A program made the position numbers and the translations under genes. Positions 43,553 through 51,390 of a stretch of 64,000 nucleotides of DNA are shown in pieces (position 1 is the first letter of the stretch; each line of letters begins with the position of its first letter). The stretch is from Exiguobacterium sp018617385. Lineage in GTDB: Bacteria > Bacillota > Bacilli > Exiguobacteriales > Exiguobacteriaceae. The notes under the pieces are model-generated. The model had not been told where the DNA came from, ran no database searches, and worked only from the letters and a program-made list of their open reading frames with translations. Where the stretch lies: the NCBI RefSeq assembly GCF_018617385.1, contig NZ_JACSKA010000001.1, forward strand, positions 62,001 to 126,000, read 5' to 3'.

Positions 43553-43918
43553 ATGTTGGACTTTCTTTTTGTGGCGGTCGTCATTGGACTTGTGTATTTC
43601 TGGTGGAGTCGTCGAAACAATGTAAAAACGGTCTCGACGGACGATTTAAAACGGAGAATCGCAGAAGAACGGAACATTCAATTGTTGGATGTGCGTGAGC
43701 CGCATGAATACCGCGGGGGACATATCAAGCAGGCGAAAAACGTACCTTTATCCGGATTCGGTAATGCTCAAGCGAAATATCCGAAAGAAAAGGAGCGGCC
43801 AGTCTATGTCATCTGTCAGAGCGGGATGCGTAGCCAACGCGCGGCAGCGATGCTGAAGAGTGCCGGATATACCGACGTTTATTCTGTAAAGGGTGGAATG
43901 AACTTCTGGCGTGGATAA
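43553..43918 (+). CDS. Membrane-anchored rhodanese-like sulfurtransferase
   Basis: A 121-residue protein: one N-terminal membrane helix (FLFVAVVIGLVYFWW) and a single rhodanese domain (residues 28-120). Active site Cys88 in the loop CQSGMRS; REPHEYRGGHI is the conserved N-terminal part. It would carry sulfane sulfur at the inner membrane face. The ATG at 43553 has GGAGGCGTGAAT before it. The operator in its promoter suggests induction by persulfide through a CstR-like repressor, which is not encoded in the window. Confidence 0.9.
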   Translation: MLDFLFVAVVIGLVYFWWSRRNNVKTVSTDDLKRRIAEERNIQLLDVREPHEYRGGHIKQAKNVPLSGFGNAQAKYPKEKERPVYVICQSGMRSQRAAAMLKSAGYTDVYSVKGGMNFWRG

Positions 43919-43922
43919 TAGA

Positions 43923-43956
43923 GGCGACTGGACGAATCGGTTCAGTCGTTTTTTTT
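43923..43956 (+). terminator. Terminator behind the rhodanese gene
   Basis: CGACTG pairs with CAGTCG across an inner partly paired segment; eight T follow. Confidence 0.8.
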
Positions 43957-44033
43957 GTCACCACGTTTTCTCTTTTGCATTTTCGGGGATTCTGCTACGG
44001 TAAGGAGAGAGTGAAAGAGAGGGGATCAATCCA

Positions 44034-44666
44034 ATGGCAGTGATTTTATTTGATATCGATGGCACGTTAGTAGATACGACCGGACCGATGACGAAGGCGA
44101 TTCATGAGGCACTCGAGGAGCTTCCTCATCTTCCGAAACCGAGTGAAGAGGCGGTCCGCTCAGGATACGGCTTGGCAGGTAACGCGTTTTGGGAGCATGT
44201 CATCCCAGAGGCAACGCTCGAAGAGATTCGTCTCATTCGCAGACTCCGTCATACGACGCTTGAGCAAACGATGGAAGGGCAGAACGTCTTGTTTGACGGA
44301 ATTCGTGAGATGTTGGAGACGCTTCACGAGCAAGGTCATACGTTGACGACAGCGAGTAACTGTGGCGTTCACTACATGAACTTGATTTTAGATACGCAAC
44401 AGATTCGTCCCTATATGACGGCACCCGAATGCTTAGAGTCTGTTGGAGGAGAGAAGAAGGCAGATATTCTGACAGCACACCGTGTCCGGCACGGAGAGGC
44501 GGACTATATTATGGTCGGCGATCGTAAGTCGGATGTCGAGGCGGCTCGCGCCCATGACTTCCCGGTCGTCTTGACAGGTTTCGGATTCGGCAATGAAGAA
44601 GAGTGGGCACTTGCGGATCACGTGATCCAATCTCCGCACGATTTAGTCGAGTGGGTCAACCGATAA
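44034..44666 (+). CDS. HAD-superfamily phosphatase (Gph/PpaX-like)
   Basis: A 210-residue cytosolic phosphatase. Motif I LFDIDGTLVDTTG at the N-terminus, motif II TTASNCG near residue 106, motif III/IV MVGDRKSDVEAARAHDF near residues 159-175. Cap domain is of the alpha-helical type used by phosphoglycolate phosphatases. GAGAGGGGATCAATCC precedes ATG. Substrate unknown. Confidence 0.88.
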   Translation: MAVILFDIDGTLVDTTGPMTKAIHEALEELPHLPKPSEEAVRSGYGLAGNAFWEHVIPEATLEEIRLIRRLRHTTLEQTMEGQNVLFDGIREMLETLHEQGHTLTTASNCGVHYMNLILDTQQIRPYMTAPECLESVGGEKKADILTAHRVRHGEADYIMVGDRKSDVEAARAHDFPVVLTGFGFGNEEEWALADHVIQSPHDLVEWVNR

Positions 44667-44667
44667 A

Positions 44668-44705
44668 AAAAGGGCTTGTCGCATAATAATGTCGACAAGC
44701 CTTTT
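44668..44705. terminator. Bidirectional terminator
   Basis: AAAGGGCTTGTCG pairs with CGACAAGCC-TTTT with a small bulge; lies between convergent HAD and gabD genes. Confidence 0.85.
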
Positions 44706-44717
44706 GTATGCCTACAC

Positions 44718-46130
44718 TTACAACCCGAGTGAGATGTATTTGACTTCTAAAAATTCCTCGATGCCGTGATGTCCACCCTCACGGCCGAGTCCGCTCTCTT
44801 TCCAACCGCCGAACGGCGCTTGCGGCGTTGACGGGAGTCCGTCATTCACACCGACAATCCCGTACTCCAACGATTCAGCTAAATAGACCGCTTCATTGAT
44901 GTCTTGCGTGAACAGGTAAGCGGCTAAGCCAAATGGCGTGTTGTTCGCCCGTTTGATGACTTCATCGAGTGAATCGAACGTCGCAATCGGTGCGACAGGT
45001 CCAAACGTCTCTTCGTTCATGCAGAGCATGTCTTCATTCGCGTAACGAATGACGGCAGGACGGATGAACAAGCCGTCTAGTACCTCACCACCGTACACTT
45101 CACCGCCACGAATCTGTGCGTCCTCAATATGCTTTTCGACTTTACTGAGCGCATCGTCATCGATGAGCGGACCGATGTCGACACCTTCCTCTAGTCCGTT
45201 GCCGACTTTCAACCCTTCGACCTCTTTAATGAAACGCTCCGAGAATTCATCGACGACGGCGCGTTCGACATAGATTCGGTTCGCGCAGACGCACGTCTGT
45301 CCACCGTTTCGGAACTTTGTGGCGACCGCTTGCGGAACAGCCTTATCTAAATCCGCTTTGGCCGTGACGATGAGCGGGGCGTGTCCACCGAGTTCGAGTG
45401 AAATCTTTTTCATCGTGTCCGCAGCGTCACGCATGAGCATTTTTCCGACTTCCGTTGATCCTGTGAACGTCAATTTTCGGACCCGTTTATCTTGTTGCCA
45501 CGCTTTGACGATATCTGAAGCTTGTCCAGTGACAAGGTTGATGACCCCTTTTGGGAATCCGGCCTTCTCCGCTAATTTGACCAATTCGATGGCGGTCAAC
45601 GGGGTCGCCGAAGCTGGTTTCATGACGACCGTACAGCCTGCAGCGAGCGCCGGAGCAACTTTCCGTGTAATCATGGCAGCCGGGAAGTTCCAAGGTGTGA
45701 TGGCTGCGATGACGCCGACCGGTTGTTTGATGGCAAAGATTCGTTTCTGGTTTGATGAAGCAGGAATCGTCTCTCCGTACACGCGTCGTCCTTCTGCTGC
45801 ATACCAGTCGATGAATCCATTTGCATAGTTGATTTCACCGATTGCTTCTTTGAGCGGTTTCCCTTGTTCCTCAACCATGGTTCGGGCAAGCTCTTGTGTA
45901 TGTTCTGCAATCAAACGATGCCACTCATTGAGTAGTTCCCCTCGTTCTTCTGCTGTTTTTTGTTGCCATTCTTGTAACGCCTCATGCGCAGCGTCGACGG
46001 CTTGTGTCGCTTCTTGTGTATCACTTTTTGTCACGACGGCCATCACATTACCTGTAGCCGGATTGCGTACCTCGATCGTTTGTCCCGTTTCTGTCCATTC
46101 CCCATTAATGAAGTTTTTCTCTTCTCGCAT
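44718..46130 (-). CDS. gabD: NAD(P)-dependent succinate-semialdehyde dehydrogenase
   Basis: Oxidises succinate semialdehyde (from GABA) to succinate. 470 residues, the GabD length. Seen: PWNFPAAMITRKVAPALAAG (cofactor side), ELGGHAPLIV with the general-base Glu, GGQTCVCANRIYV with the nucleophile Cys, and TFGPVAPI. GGAAAGGGGAAATCAAG precedes ATG. A sigma-B-type -10 box lies upstream; the Listeria gabD homologue is known to be sigma-B dependent. No other GABA gene is nearby. Confidence 0.9.
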   Translation of the reverse strand: MREEKNFINGEWTETGQTIEVRNPATGNVMAVVTKSDTQEATQAVDAAHEALQEWQQKTAEERGELLNEWHRLIAEHTQELARTMVEEQGKPLKEAIGEINYANGFIDWYAAEGRRVYGETIPASSNQKRIFAIKQPVGVIAAITPWNFPAAMITRKVAPALAAGCTVVMKPASATPLTAIELVKLAEKAGFPKGVINLVTGQASDIVKAWQQDKRVRKLTFTGSTEVGKMLMRDAADTMKKISLELGGHAPLIVTAKADLDKAVPQAVATKFRNGGQTCVCANRIYVERAVVDEFSERFIKEVEGLKVGNGLEEGVDIGPLIDDDALSKVEKHIEDAQIRGGEVYGGEVLDGLFIRPAVIRYANEDMLCMNEETFGPVAPIATFDSLDEVIKRANNTPFGLAAYLFTQDINEAVYLAESLEYGIVGVNDGLPSTPQAPFGGWKESGLGREGGHHGIEEFLEVKYISLGL

Positions 46131-46171
46131 CTTGATTTCCCCTTTCCAAAAAGTGCACAGTTAATTAGAGG

Positions 46172-46196
46172 ATACCCGTTTTTCTGAAACGCACAC
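46172..46196 (-). promoter_or_regulatory. Possible sigma-B promoter of gabD
   Basis: Minus strand GGGTAT (46172-46177), a perfect sigma-B -10 box, 13 bases after GTGTGC (46191-46196), which only partly fits the GTTT -35 consensus. Confidence 0.4.
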
Positions 46197-46222
46197 AAAT
46201 TTCCAAAAAATGAGGGGATACT

Positions 46223-46735
46223 ATGTGGATCATCATCATAGGCTATTTAGTCGGAAGTCTGCTCGGGGGCAGACTGTATGGGGTGCTAAGTGGACATGAT
46301 TTAGCGACAACTGGTTCGAAGAATACCGGTGCACGCAATGCACATCGCATCGGTGGAGTGAAGGCGTTTCTCATCGTCTATGGATTCGACGTGCTCAAGA
46401 CGATTCTCGTCCTACAGATGAGTGGATTGTATTTTTGGGAGACGGCGTTCGCACTCACGCTCGGGCATATTTATCCATTTTGGCGAATCCGTGCGGGTGG
46501 GAAGGGATATGCCGTTTTTTCTGGAATCATATGGGCATATGACCCGTGGTGGTTTATTGGGGGTCTTGCTATCTTGTTACTCTTAATCAAATTAACAGGG
46601 AACTCTCGCGAGACGGGGCTGGTCATGCTCATTTTACTTCCGCTCGCTGCACTTTGGGATGTCGAAAATGTCATCTGGGCCACGCTGATTACGATTCTTA
46701 TCATCTATCATCATGTGAAGGAGGAAAAGGCATGA
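46223..46735 (+). CDS. PlsY-like acyl-phosphate:glycerol-3-phosphate acyltransferase paralogue
   Basis: Integral membrane protein of 170 residues with about five helices. The three PlsY motifs are recognisable: GSLLGG near the N-terminus, TGSKNTGARN (canonical SxNxGAxN) and LGHIYPFWRIRAGGKGYA (canonical GHxxPxFxxFxGGKG, with changes). PlsY acylates glycerol 3-phosphate from acyl phosphate. It is shorter than housekeeping PlsY (about 195) and is translationally coupled to a GNAT-aminotransferase fusion, so it may acylate another acceptor. GAGGGGATACT precedes ATG. Confidence 0.8.
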   Translation: MWIIIIGYLVGSLLGGRLYGVLSGHDLATTGSKNTGARNAHRIGGVKAFLIVYGFDVLKTILVLQMSGLYFWETAFALTLGHIYPFWRIRAGGKGYAVFSGIIWAYDPWWFIGGLAILLLLIKLTGNSRETGLVMLILLPLAALWDVENVIWATLITILIIYHHVKEEKA

Positions 46736-48315
46736 TTGTGTACCGAAAAGCCGAAGTATCAGATTTTGAAGCGATACATCGGTTGAATTACGAAACATTC
46801 GTCGAAGAGATTCCACAACATCCACCGAATCCGGAGCGACGACTCGTCGACAAGTTTCACGAAGAGAATACATATTGGATCGGGGAAGCGGACGGTGAAG
46901 TGATTGCCATGTGTGCGTTACGTGGTAAACGACCATTTTCATTGGAACAAAAGGGTGTGCGCATTCCTGAAGGGAATTGGATCGAGATTCGTCTGCTCGC
47001 TGTGACTAAACCCTATCGGCGCAATCGGACGTTCGCTGGATTGATGCGCGCGGTCATCGACGATGCGACAGAGCGTGATGTCGATGGTATTGTCATCAGT
47101 GGGACGACACGTGAACAAGTGCTCTATCGTCGATTTGGGTTTGTCCCATTTGCGGATCCAATCGGTCCAGAGGAAGCACGATATGTACCGATGGTGTTAA
47201 CGCGTTCGGCTTTTTATGAATCCAAATCAGCGTCGACCCTACGTCCGAAAAGTTTACTAGCAGGACCCGTTGAATGTTCGGAACGCGTGAGAGGACGACT
47301 CTCGATGCAGCCGCGCCCACATCGTTCAAACGAAACGGGACGAGTGCTTGACGCGGTGCAACAAAAACTGGCGGAACGAATCGGACTCCCTCATGTCTAT
47401 ACGCTTCTTGGAAGTGGGACGGTCGCCAATGATGCGGTCGCGGCTCGATTGGACGGACATGGGCTCATTTTCAATGCGGGTGAATTTGGAGAACGTTTGA
47501 TTGACCACGCCCGGCGTGTCGGTCTGTCTTTTGAAGTGGTCGCAGTCGACCAAGAGGGACAATGGGATATTTCGCAACTTGAGCGCATTGCACCAGACTG
47601 GGTATGGACGGTTCATTGCGAGACATCGTTAGGGATTTTCATCAACCTTGCCCCGCTCCATACATGGCAAGGCATTGTCGCCATTGATGCGATCAGTGCC
47701 GTCGGAACGCTCGTCTATGATTATTCATTTGCGGACTACGTGACCTTCTCTTCAGGAAAGGCGTTACGGAACGCTCCGGGTCTCGCGTTCGTCGCTATGA
47801 AGCATCCGGCGATTGCGACACCACATACAGCGCGCTATTTGGATTTATCGCTCTATCAGCCGATTGCCTTCACACAATCGGAACCACTTCTTGCAGCGAT
47901 GGCAATCGCGCTAGATGAGTTGACAGAAGAAGAAGTCGTTTCGCATTCTGTGAAGATGAATACGTTGCTTAATGCCTTACAAGAGAACGGTTTAACGGTC
48001 GATGCGTGTCCTGCTCAGTCACCTGGCATCATCACGATTCGAGTACCGTGCGAGCTGTCCTCGGTCGAGCTCGGGCGCCAACTGTCGTATCAAGGCTATC
48101 TCGTTCAGTATGAGAGTGACTATTTGAAACGGGCGAACGTCATTCAAGTATCGACCATGGGTTGGACGACACCTCGCATGATGCGTGACGTCGGTGCTTA
48201 TATCGCACAATGGATTCGACAAAAAACCGCCACTTCTGAAAGTGACGGTTCGCTTATACCCGAAAGTCTTGGCGTGCCAAATGACGAATCTTTCGTCCGA
48301 GGCGTCTCCAATTGA
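46732..48315 (+). CDS. GNAT acyltransferase-class V aminotransferase fusion protein
   Basis: A 527-residue two-domain protein. Residues 1-170 are a GNAT domain (SDFEAIHRLNYETFVEEIP, then LLAVTKPYRRNRTFAGLM as acyl-CoA loop and YRRFGFVPF at the end); its N-terminus resembles LuxI/FeeM-type acyl transferases. Residues 175-527 are a fold-type I aminotransferase of class V with PLP-lysine K343 in SSGKALRNAPGLAF and Asp in IVAIDAISAVG, like serine/alanine-glyoxylate or 2-aminoethylphosphonate aminotransferases. ATG overlaps the PlsY-like stop (ATGA), with AAGGAGG before it. The last 62 bases overlap the convergent AarF gene. Real substrates unknown. Confidence 0.88.
   Translation: MIVYRKAEVSDFEAIHRLNYETFVEEIPQHPPNPERRLVDKFHEENTYWIGEADGEVIAMCALRGKRPFSLEQKGVRIPEGNWIEIRLLAVTKPYRRNRTFAGLMRAVIDDATERDVDGIVISGTTREQVLYRRFGFVPFADPIGPEEARYVPMVLTRSAFYESKSASTLRPKSLLAGPVECSERVRGRLSMQPRPHRSNETGRVLDAVQQKLAERIGLPHVYTLLGSGTVANDAVAARLDGHGLIFNAGEFGERLIDHARRVGLSFEVVAVDQEGQWDISQLERIAPDWVWTVHCETSLGIFINLAPLHTWQGIVAIDAISAVGTLVYDYSFADYVTFSSGKALRNAPGLAFVAMKHPAIATPHTARYLDLSLYQPIAFTQSEPLLAAMAIALDELTEEEVVSHSVKMNTLLNALQENGLTVDACPAQSPGIITIRVPCELSSVELGRQLSYQGYLVQYESDYLKRANVIQVSTMGWTTPRMMRDVGAYIAQWIRQKTATSESDGSLIPESLGVPNDESFVRGVSN
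48225..48250 (-). terminator. Terminator of the AarF gene, inside the opposite coding region
   Basis: AACCGTCACTT/AAGTGGCGGTT stem (one mismatch) followed by TTTTTTG on the minus strand, four bases behind the AarF stop. It lies fully within the fusion gene on the plus strand. Confidence 0.8.
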
Positions 48316-49891
48316 AATAAGCTAAAACGGAGACGACGCCACCTGACCAAAAGAGCCATTCATCCGGTCGGATATAACCGAGTAGCCCGACGAGCAAGCC
48401 GAGCAAGATGACGATGGCATTGAACGTCTGGCGGTGCAAGAGTTCCTTGGATTCTAGGGTTCGTTGGAACATGGCTTGCTCCGACAGGCGTTTTCGTGTC
48501 GGTTCTTTTAAGTAATTATCGAGAAGCGGAGGAACGTTTAACAGTTTCTTCGCATAGTTGATTCCGGTCTTCACGTAACGATTTTGAAGCGTTGTCCCGT
48601 CCTCCTCGAGCCATTCGATGACAATCGGTTTACCGAGTGTGAACAGGTCGATTTTTGGGTCGAGGATTTGCAGGATCCCGAGTAAGGTCGAAGCGGCACG
48701 ACCGAAGAAGGCAAATTCCGCCGGGAGCTGAATCGGTTCGTTTTTGACGAGCAATTGAATGTCCTGCAACACCTTCTCAATCAACTTCGTATCGACGGTA
48801 TCGATGTCCGTTTCTAAGTAGAAGGTGACCGCCTTCTCTAGCGCTTGGCGAATATTTTGTTTGTTCGCCGTTGGTAAGAGGAAGCGCAAGTCTTCTAATC
48901 CATCGACGATGCTGTCATAGTCGAGCGAGATGAACGCCTGTAAGATATTCCGAATCGTGGCCATGTCTTGTGCCGTCGTCTGTCCGACCATACCAAAATC
49001 GAGAAGGATGATGGTTCCGTCTGCCCGAATCTGGACGTTTCCGGGATGTGGATCGGCATGGAACTGTCCACCAAACAGTAGCTGTTCAGCAGCGAGTGTG
49101 AAGAGTCGTTCAGCAAGTGCGGAACGGTCGATTCCATTTTCCTTTAAAAAGGCGAGGTCGGTAATCCGGCGTGCATCGACCCAGTCCATCGTCAAGACGC
49201 GGTTCGTACAGAGATGCTCGTGATAGTCCGGGATATAAACGTCTCGGTTATCCGCGTATTTGGCTTTAAAATACAGAGCATTTTTTAATTCGGTTTGAAA
49301 ATTTAGTTCATCCCCGATGACAAAAATCATCTGGCGATATAAGCTATCTAAGTCGGTTGATTTAGCGAGGGATGTCCGCTTTAACATCGACGTGACAATT
49401 CGCATGGCACGGAAGTCGGTCCGGATGATTTTTTCGATATTCGGACGCTGGATTTTGATGGCGACCCGTTTGCCGTTTTCGAGCAGCGTGGCACCATATA
49501 CTTCTCCGATGGAAGCCGAGGCGACGGCATCGATGCCGACGTCTTTGACGACTTGTGAGTAAGGCACGCCCCATTCCGCTTCTAGAATCGCGCGCGATTT
49601 CTCCCAACCAGACGTCGGGACACGGTCGACGAGCTCTGATAGCTCGTTCAAGACGGCGGGTGGCAATAAGTCCGCACGAATCGACAAGAATTGTCCGAGT
49701 TTGATTAACAAGCCCTCGAGCCGTAGCGCGTTGCGTTTGTATTCACGCGCGAGCTTGAGCATGAGTGCTTCATATTCTTCTGTCGTGGCGACGCCTTGTT
49801 GTTGTTTGCGTGAAAAGGCGTACAGCCGAATGATGAATCGGGCGAACATGGTGACGATAATCCATATGCGGAACAAAGCGATACGTTTCAT
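48254..49891 (-). CDS. AarF/ABC1/UbiB-family atypical kinase
   Basis: A 545-residue protein of the UbiB family, linked to quinone or lipid metabolism. Seen: the KxGQ motif as LLIKLGQFLSIRADLLP, nucleotide lysine in VAIKIQRPN, HADPHPGN and LLDFGMVG of the catalytic part, and a C-terminal pair of membrane helices (IVILLGLLVGLLGYI, then WLFWSGGVVSVLAYF). A further hydrophobic stretch is at residues 8-25. The ribosome site (AAAGGA, 13 bases before ATG) is poor. Biochemical role of the family is ATPase-like and not settled. Confidence 0.9.
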   Translation of the reverse strand: MKRIALFRIWIIVTMFARFIIRLYAFSRKQQQGVATTEEYEALMLKLAREYKRNALRLEGLLIKLGQFLSIRADLLPPAVLNELSELVDRVPTSGWEKSRAILEAEWGVPYSQVVKDVGIDAVASASIGEVYGATLLENGKRVAIKIQRPNIEKIIRTDFRAMRIVTSMLKRTSLAKSTDLDSLYRQMIFVIGDELNFQTELKNALYFKAKYADNRDVYIPDYHEHLCTNRVLTMDWVDARRITDLAFLKENGIDRSALAERLFTLAAEQLLFGGQFHADPHPGNVQIRADGTIILLDFGMVGQTTAQDMATIRNILQAFISLDYDSIVDGLEDLRFLLPTANKQNIRQALEKAVTFYLETDIDTVDTKLIEKVLQDIQLLVKNEPIQLPAEFAFFGRAASTLLGILQILDPKIDLFTLGKPIVIEWLEEDGTTLQNRYVKTGINYAKKLLNVPPLLDNYLKEPTRKRLSEQAMFQRTLESKELLHRQTFNAIVILLGLLVGLLGYIRPDEWLFWSGGVVSVLAYFNWRRLGRKIRHLARQDFRV

Positions 49892-49990
49892 TGTAATACC
49901 GACATCCTTTACGACAGTCGCACGACTGACCTGAATTTTTGTAACTATACTTTACCATACAATGCGTTGAAGAAAGGGCAAGGGATGTTC

Positions 49991-50590
49991 ATGGAGTGGG
50001 AATTGCTCAACGTCGTCGGAACGATTGCGTTCGCGGCGAGCGGAGCCATCATTGCGATGGATGAAAAATACGATATTTTTGGGGTGTGGCTATTGGCGTT
50101 TATCACTGCCTTCGGAGGCGGCGCGATTCGAAACGTCCTGTTAGGAAACCCCGTCAGCTTAATTTGGCAACAGAATGATTTATTTATTTTATGTTTTCTT
50201 GTCGCACTTCTCATCTTCCTGCTCCCGAGTGTCGTATTGCCACATTGGGAACGCTGGGGTGTCATTGTCGACGCCATTGGTCTCGTCGCGTTTGCCTTTC
50301 AAGGGGCACAAGTCGCCATCAAGCTTGATTTACCTTTATCTGCTGCGATTGCGGCAGCTGTCTTGACCGGCGTTGGCGGAGGTGTGGTTCGGGACTTATT
50401 GGCCGGACGCAAGCCTCTCGTCTTACAGTCTGAGGTGTATGCAATTTGGGCGATTCTCATTGCGGTCATCACGTATTACTTCAAGCTCGAAGGTGGCCTT
50501 GCTGTCTACGCACTTTTAATTGTCGTCGCAACACTCCGAGTGATATCCTACTATCGGAAGTGGAATTTACCAGCACGAAAAGTTAGATAA
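49991..50590 (+). CDS. TRIC-like/UPF0126 membrane channel protein
   Basis: Integral membrane protein of about 199 residues with seven helices in two repeats, each with the glycine motif: AFGGGAIRNVLLG and GVGGGVVRDLLAGRKP. The family is the bacterial relative of TRIC cation channels; the B. subtilis relative is YvgT. Start uncertain: I use the ATG at 49991 behind AAGGG; ATG 49985 is possible. DUF423 gene follows after 12 bases. Confidence 0.88.
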   Translation: MEWELLNVVGTIAFAASGAIIAMDEKYDIFGVWLLAFITAFGGGAIRNVLLGNPVSLIWQQNDLFILCFLVALLIFLLPSVVLPHWERWGVIVDAIGLVAFAFQGAQVAIKLDLPLSAAIAAAVLTGVGGGVVRDLLAGRKPLVLQSEVYAIWAILIAVITYYFKLEGGLAVYALLIVVATLRVISYYRKWNLPARKVR

Positions 50591-50602
50591 GGGGGAACGG
50601 AA

Positions 50603-50968
50603 ATGAAGATCTTATTAATGATTGGTGCCGGATTGATGGCACTCGGGGTGGCACTTGGTGCGTTCGGAGCCCATGCGCTAAAAGAGAGATTGGCGCCAAA
50701 CATGTTGGCAAACTGGCAGACAGGTGTGCTCTACCACATGGTGCACGCACTTGGAATCATCGGGATTGCGGCACTCCTCATGCGTGTGAGCATCAGCCAG
50801 TTCAACGTGGCTGGATGGCTCATGTTTGCGGGAATCATCTTCTTCTCAGGAAGCTTGTACGTCATGGCATTGACGGGAATTACAAAACTCGGAGCCGTGA
50901 CACCGATTGGCGGCGTGTTATTCATCGCTGCCTGGATCTTTGTCATCGTCGGTGCGATGAAACTATAA
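50603..50968 (+). CDS. DUF423 (YwdK/YgdD-like) membrane protein
   Basis: A 121-residue protein with four hydrophobic helices. The start GALGVALGAFGAHAL-like (GVALGAFGAHALKERL) and YHMVHALGIIGIA are typical of DUF423. Function unknown. AGGGGGAACGGAA precedes ATG; forms a pair with the TRIC-like gene. Confidence 0.9.
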   Translation: MKILLMIGAGLMALGVALGAFGAHALKERLAPNMLANWQTGVLYHMVHALGIIGIAALLMRVSISQFNVAGWLMFAGIIFFSGSLYVMALTGITKLGAVTPIGGVLFIAAWIFVIVGAMKL

Positions 50969-51390
50969 TTTGAGAATCCATGTATTCGACATCCATGCCT
51001 TTGCTCATGTTCACATGCAGCGACGGCATGGATTTTTTTGATGAGTCATCCCATTAATTGGAAAAAGGGATATGCAGTTCCATGTGCTTGTTATTTTAAA
51101 ATAGGGTAAAGCGTTCTCTATTTACATAAAACATTACAGAAAGATGTCAAATCGAACAGTCTGAAAAGGTATTGGTAAATAATAAGTTCTATGCATTCGC
51201 TGTCCGCACCTTTGTTCTTGCGTAATAAAATTGAAATATAACTTTAACAGGAAAATATCTATCAGTTAGATATAATTAGTCGTGTTGAAACTCAACCAAA
51301 TGATCGTTTTTGTTACATACTGAAACGGCTTTAAATATGTAGTGTAGTAGGTACTCACGTTTGTCATTTAAGAAAGGATGTACCCCATTC
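50969..51390. other. Gap of 422 bases before the M23 hydrolase gene
   Basis: Begins with the DUF423 terminator. The rest is AT-rich with a good -10 box (TATAAT at about 51273) but no clear -35. TTTACA and ATTACA at 51121-51138 resemble a WalR box in reverse, but with a spacer of six instead of five bases. No gene or structured RNA seen. Confidence 0.5.
50991..51039 (+). terminator. Terminator behind the DUF423 gene
   Basis: ATCCATGCC pairs with GGCATGGAT; an inner GCTCATG/CATGCAGC hairpin shortens the loop; seven T follow. Confidence 0.8.

Noticed and set aside
51121..51138. WalR-like direct repeat before the M23 hydrolase gene
   Set aside because: The half sites fit, but the spacing is six bases instead of the required five.
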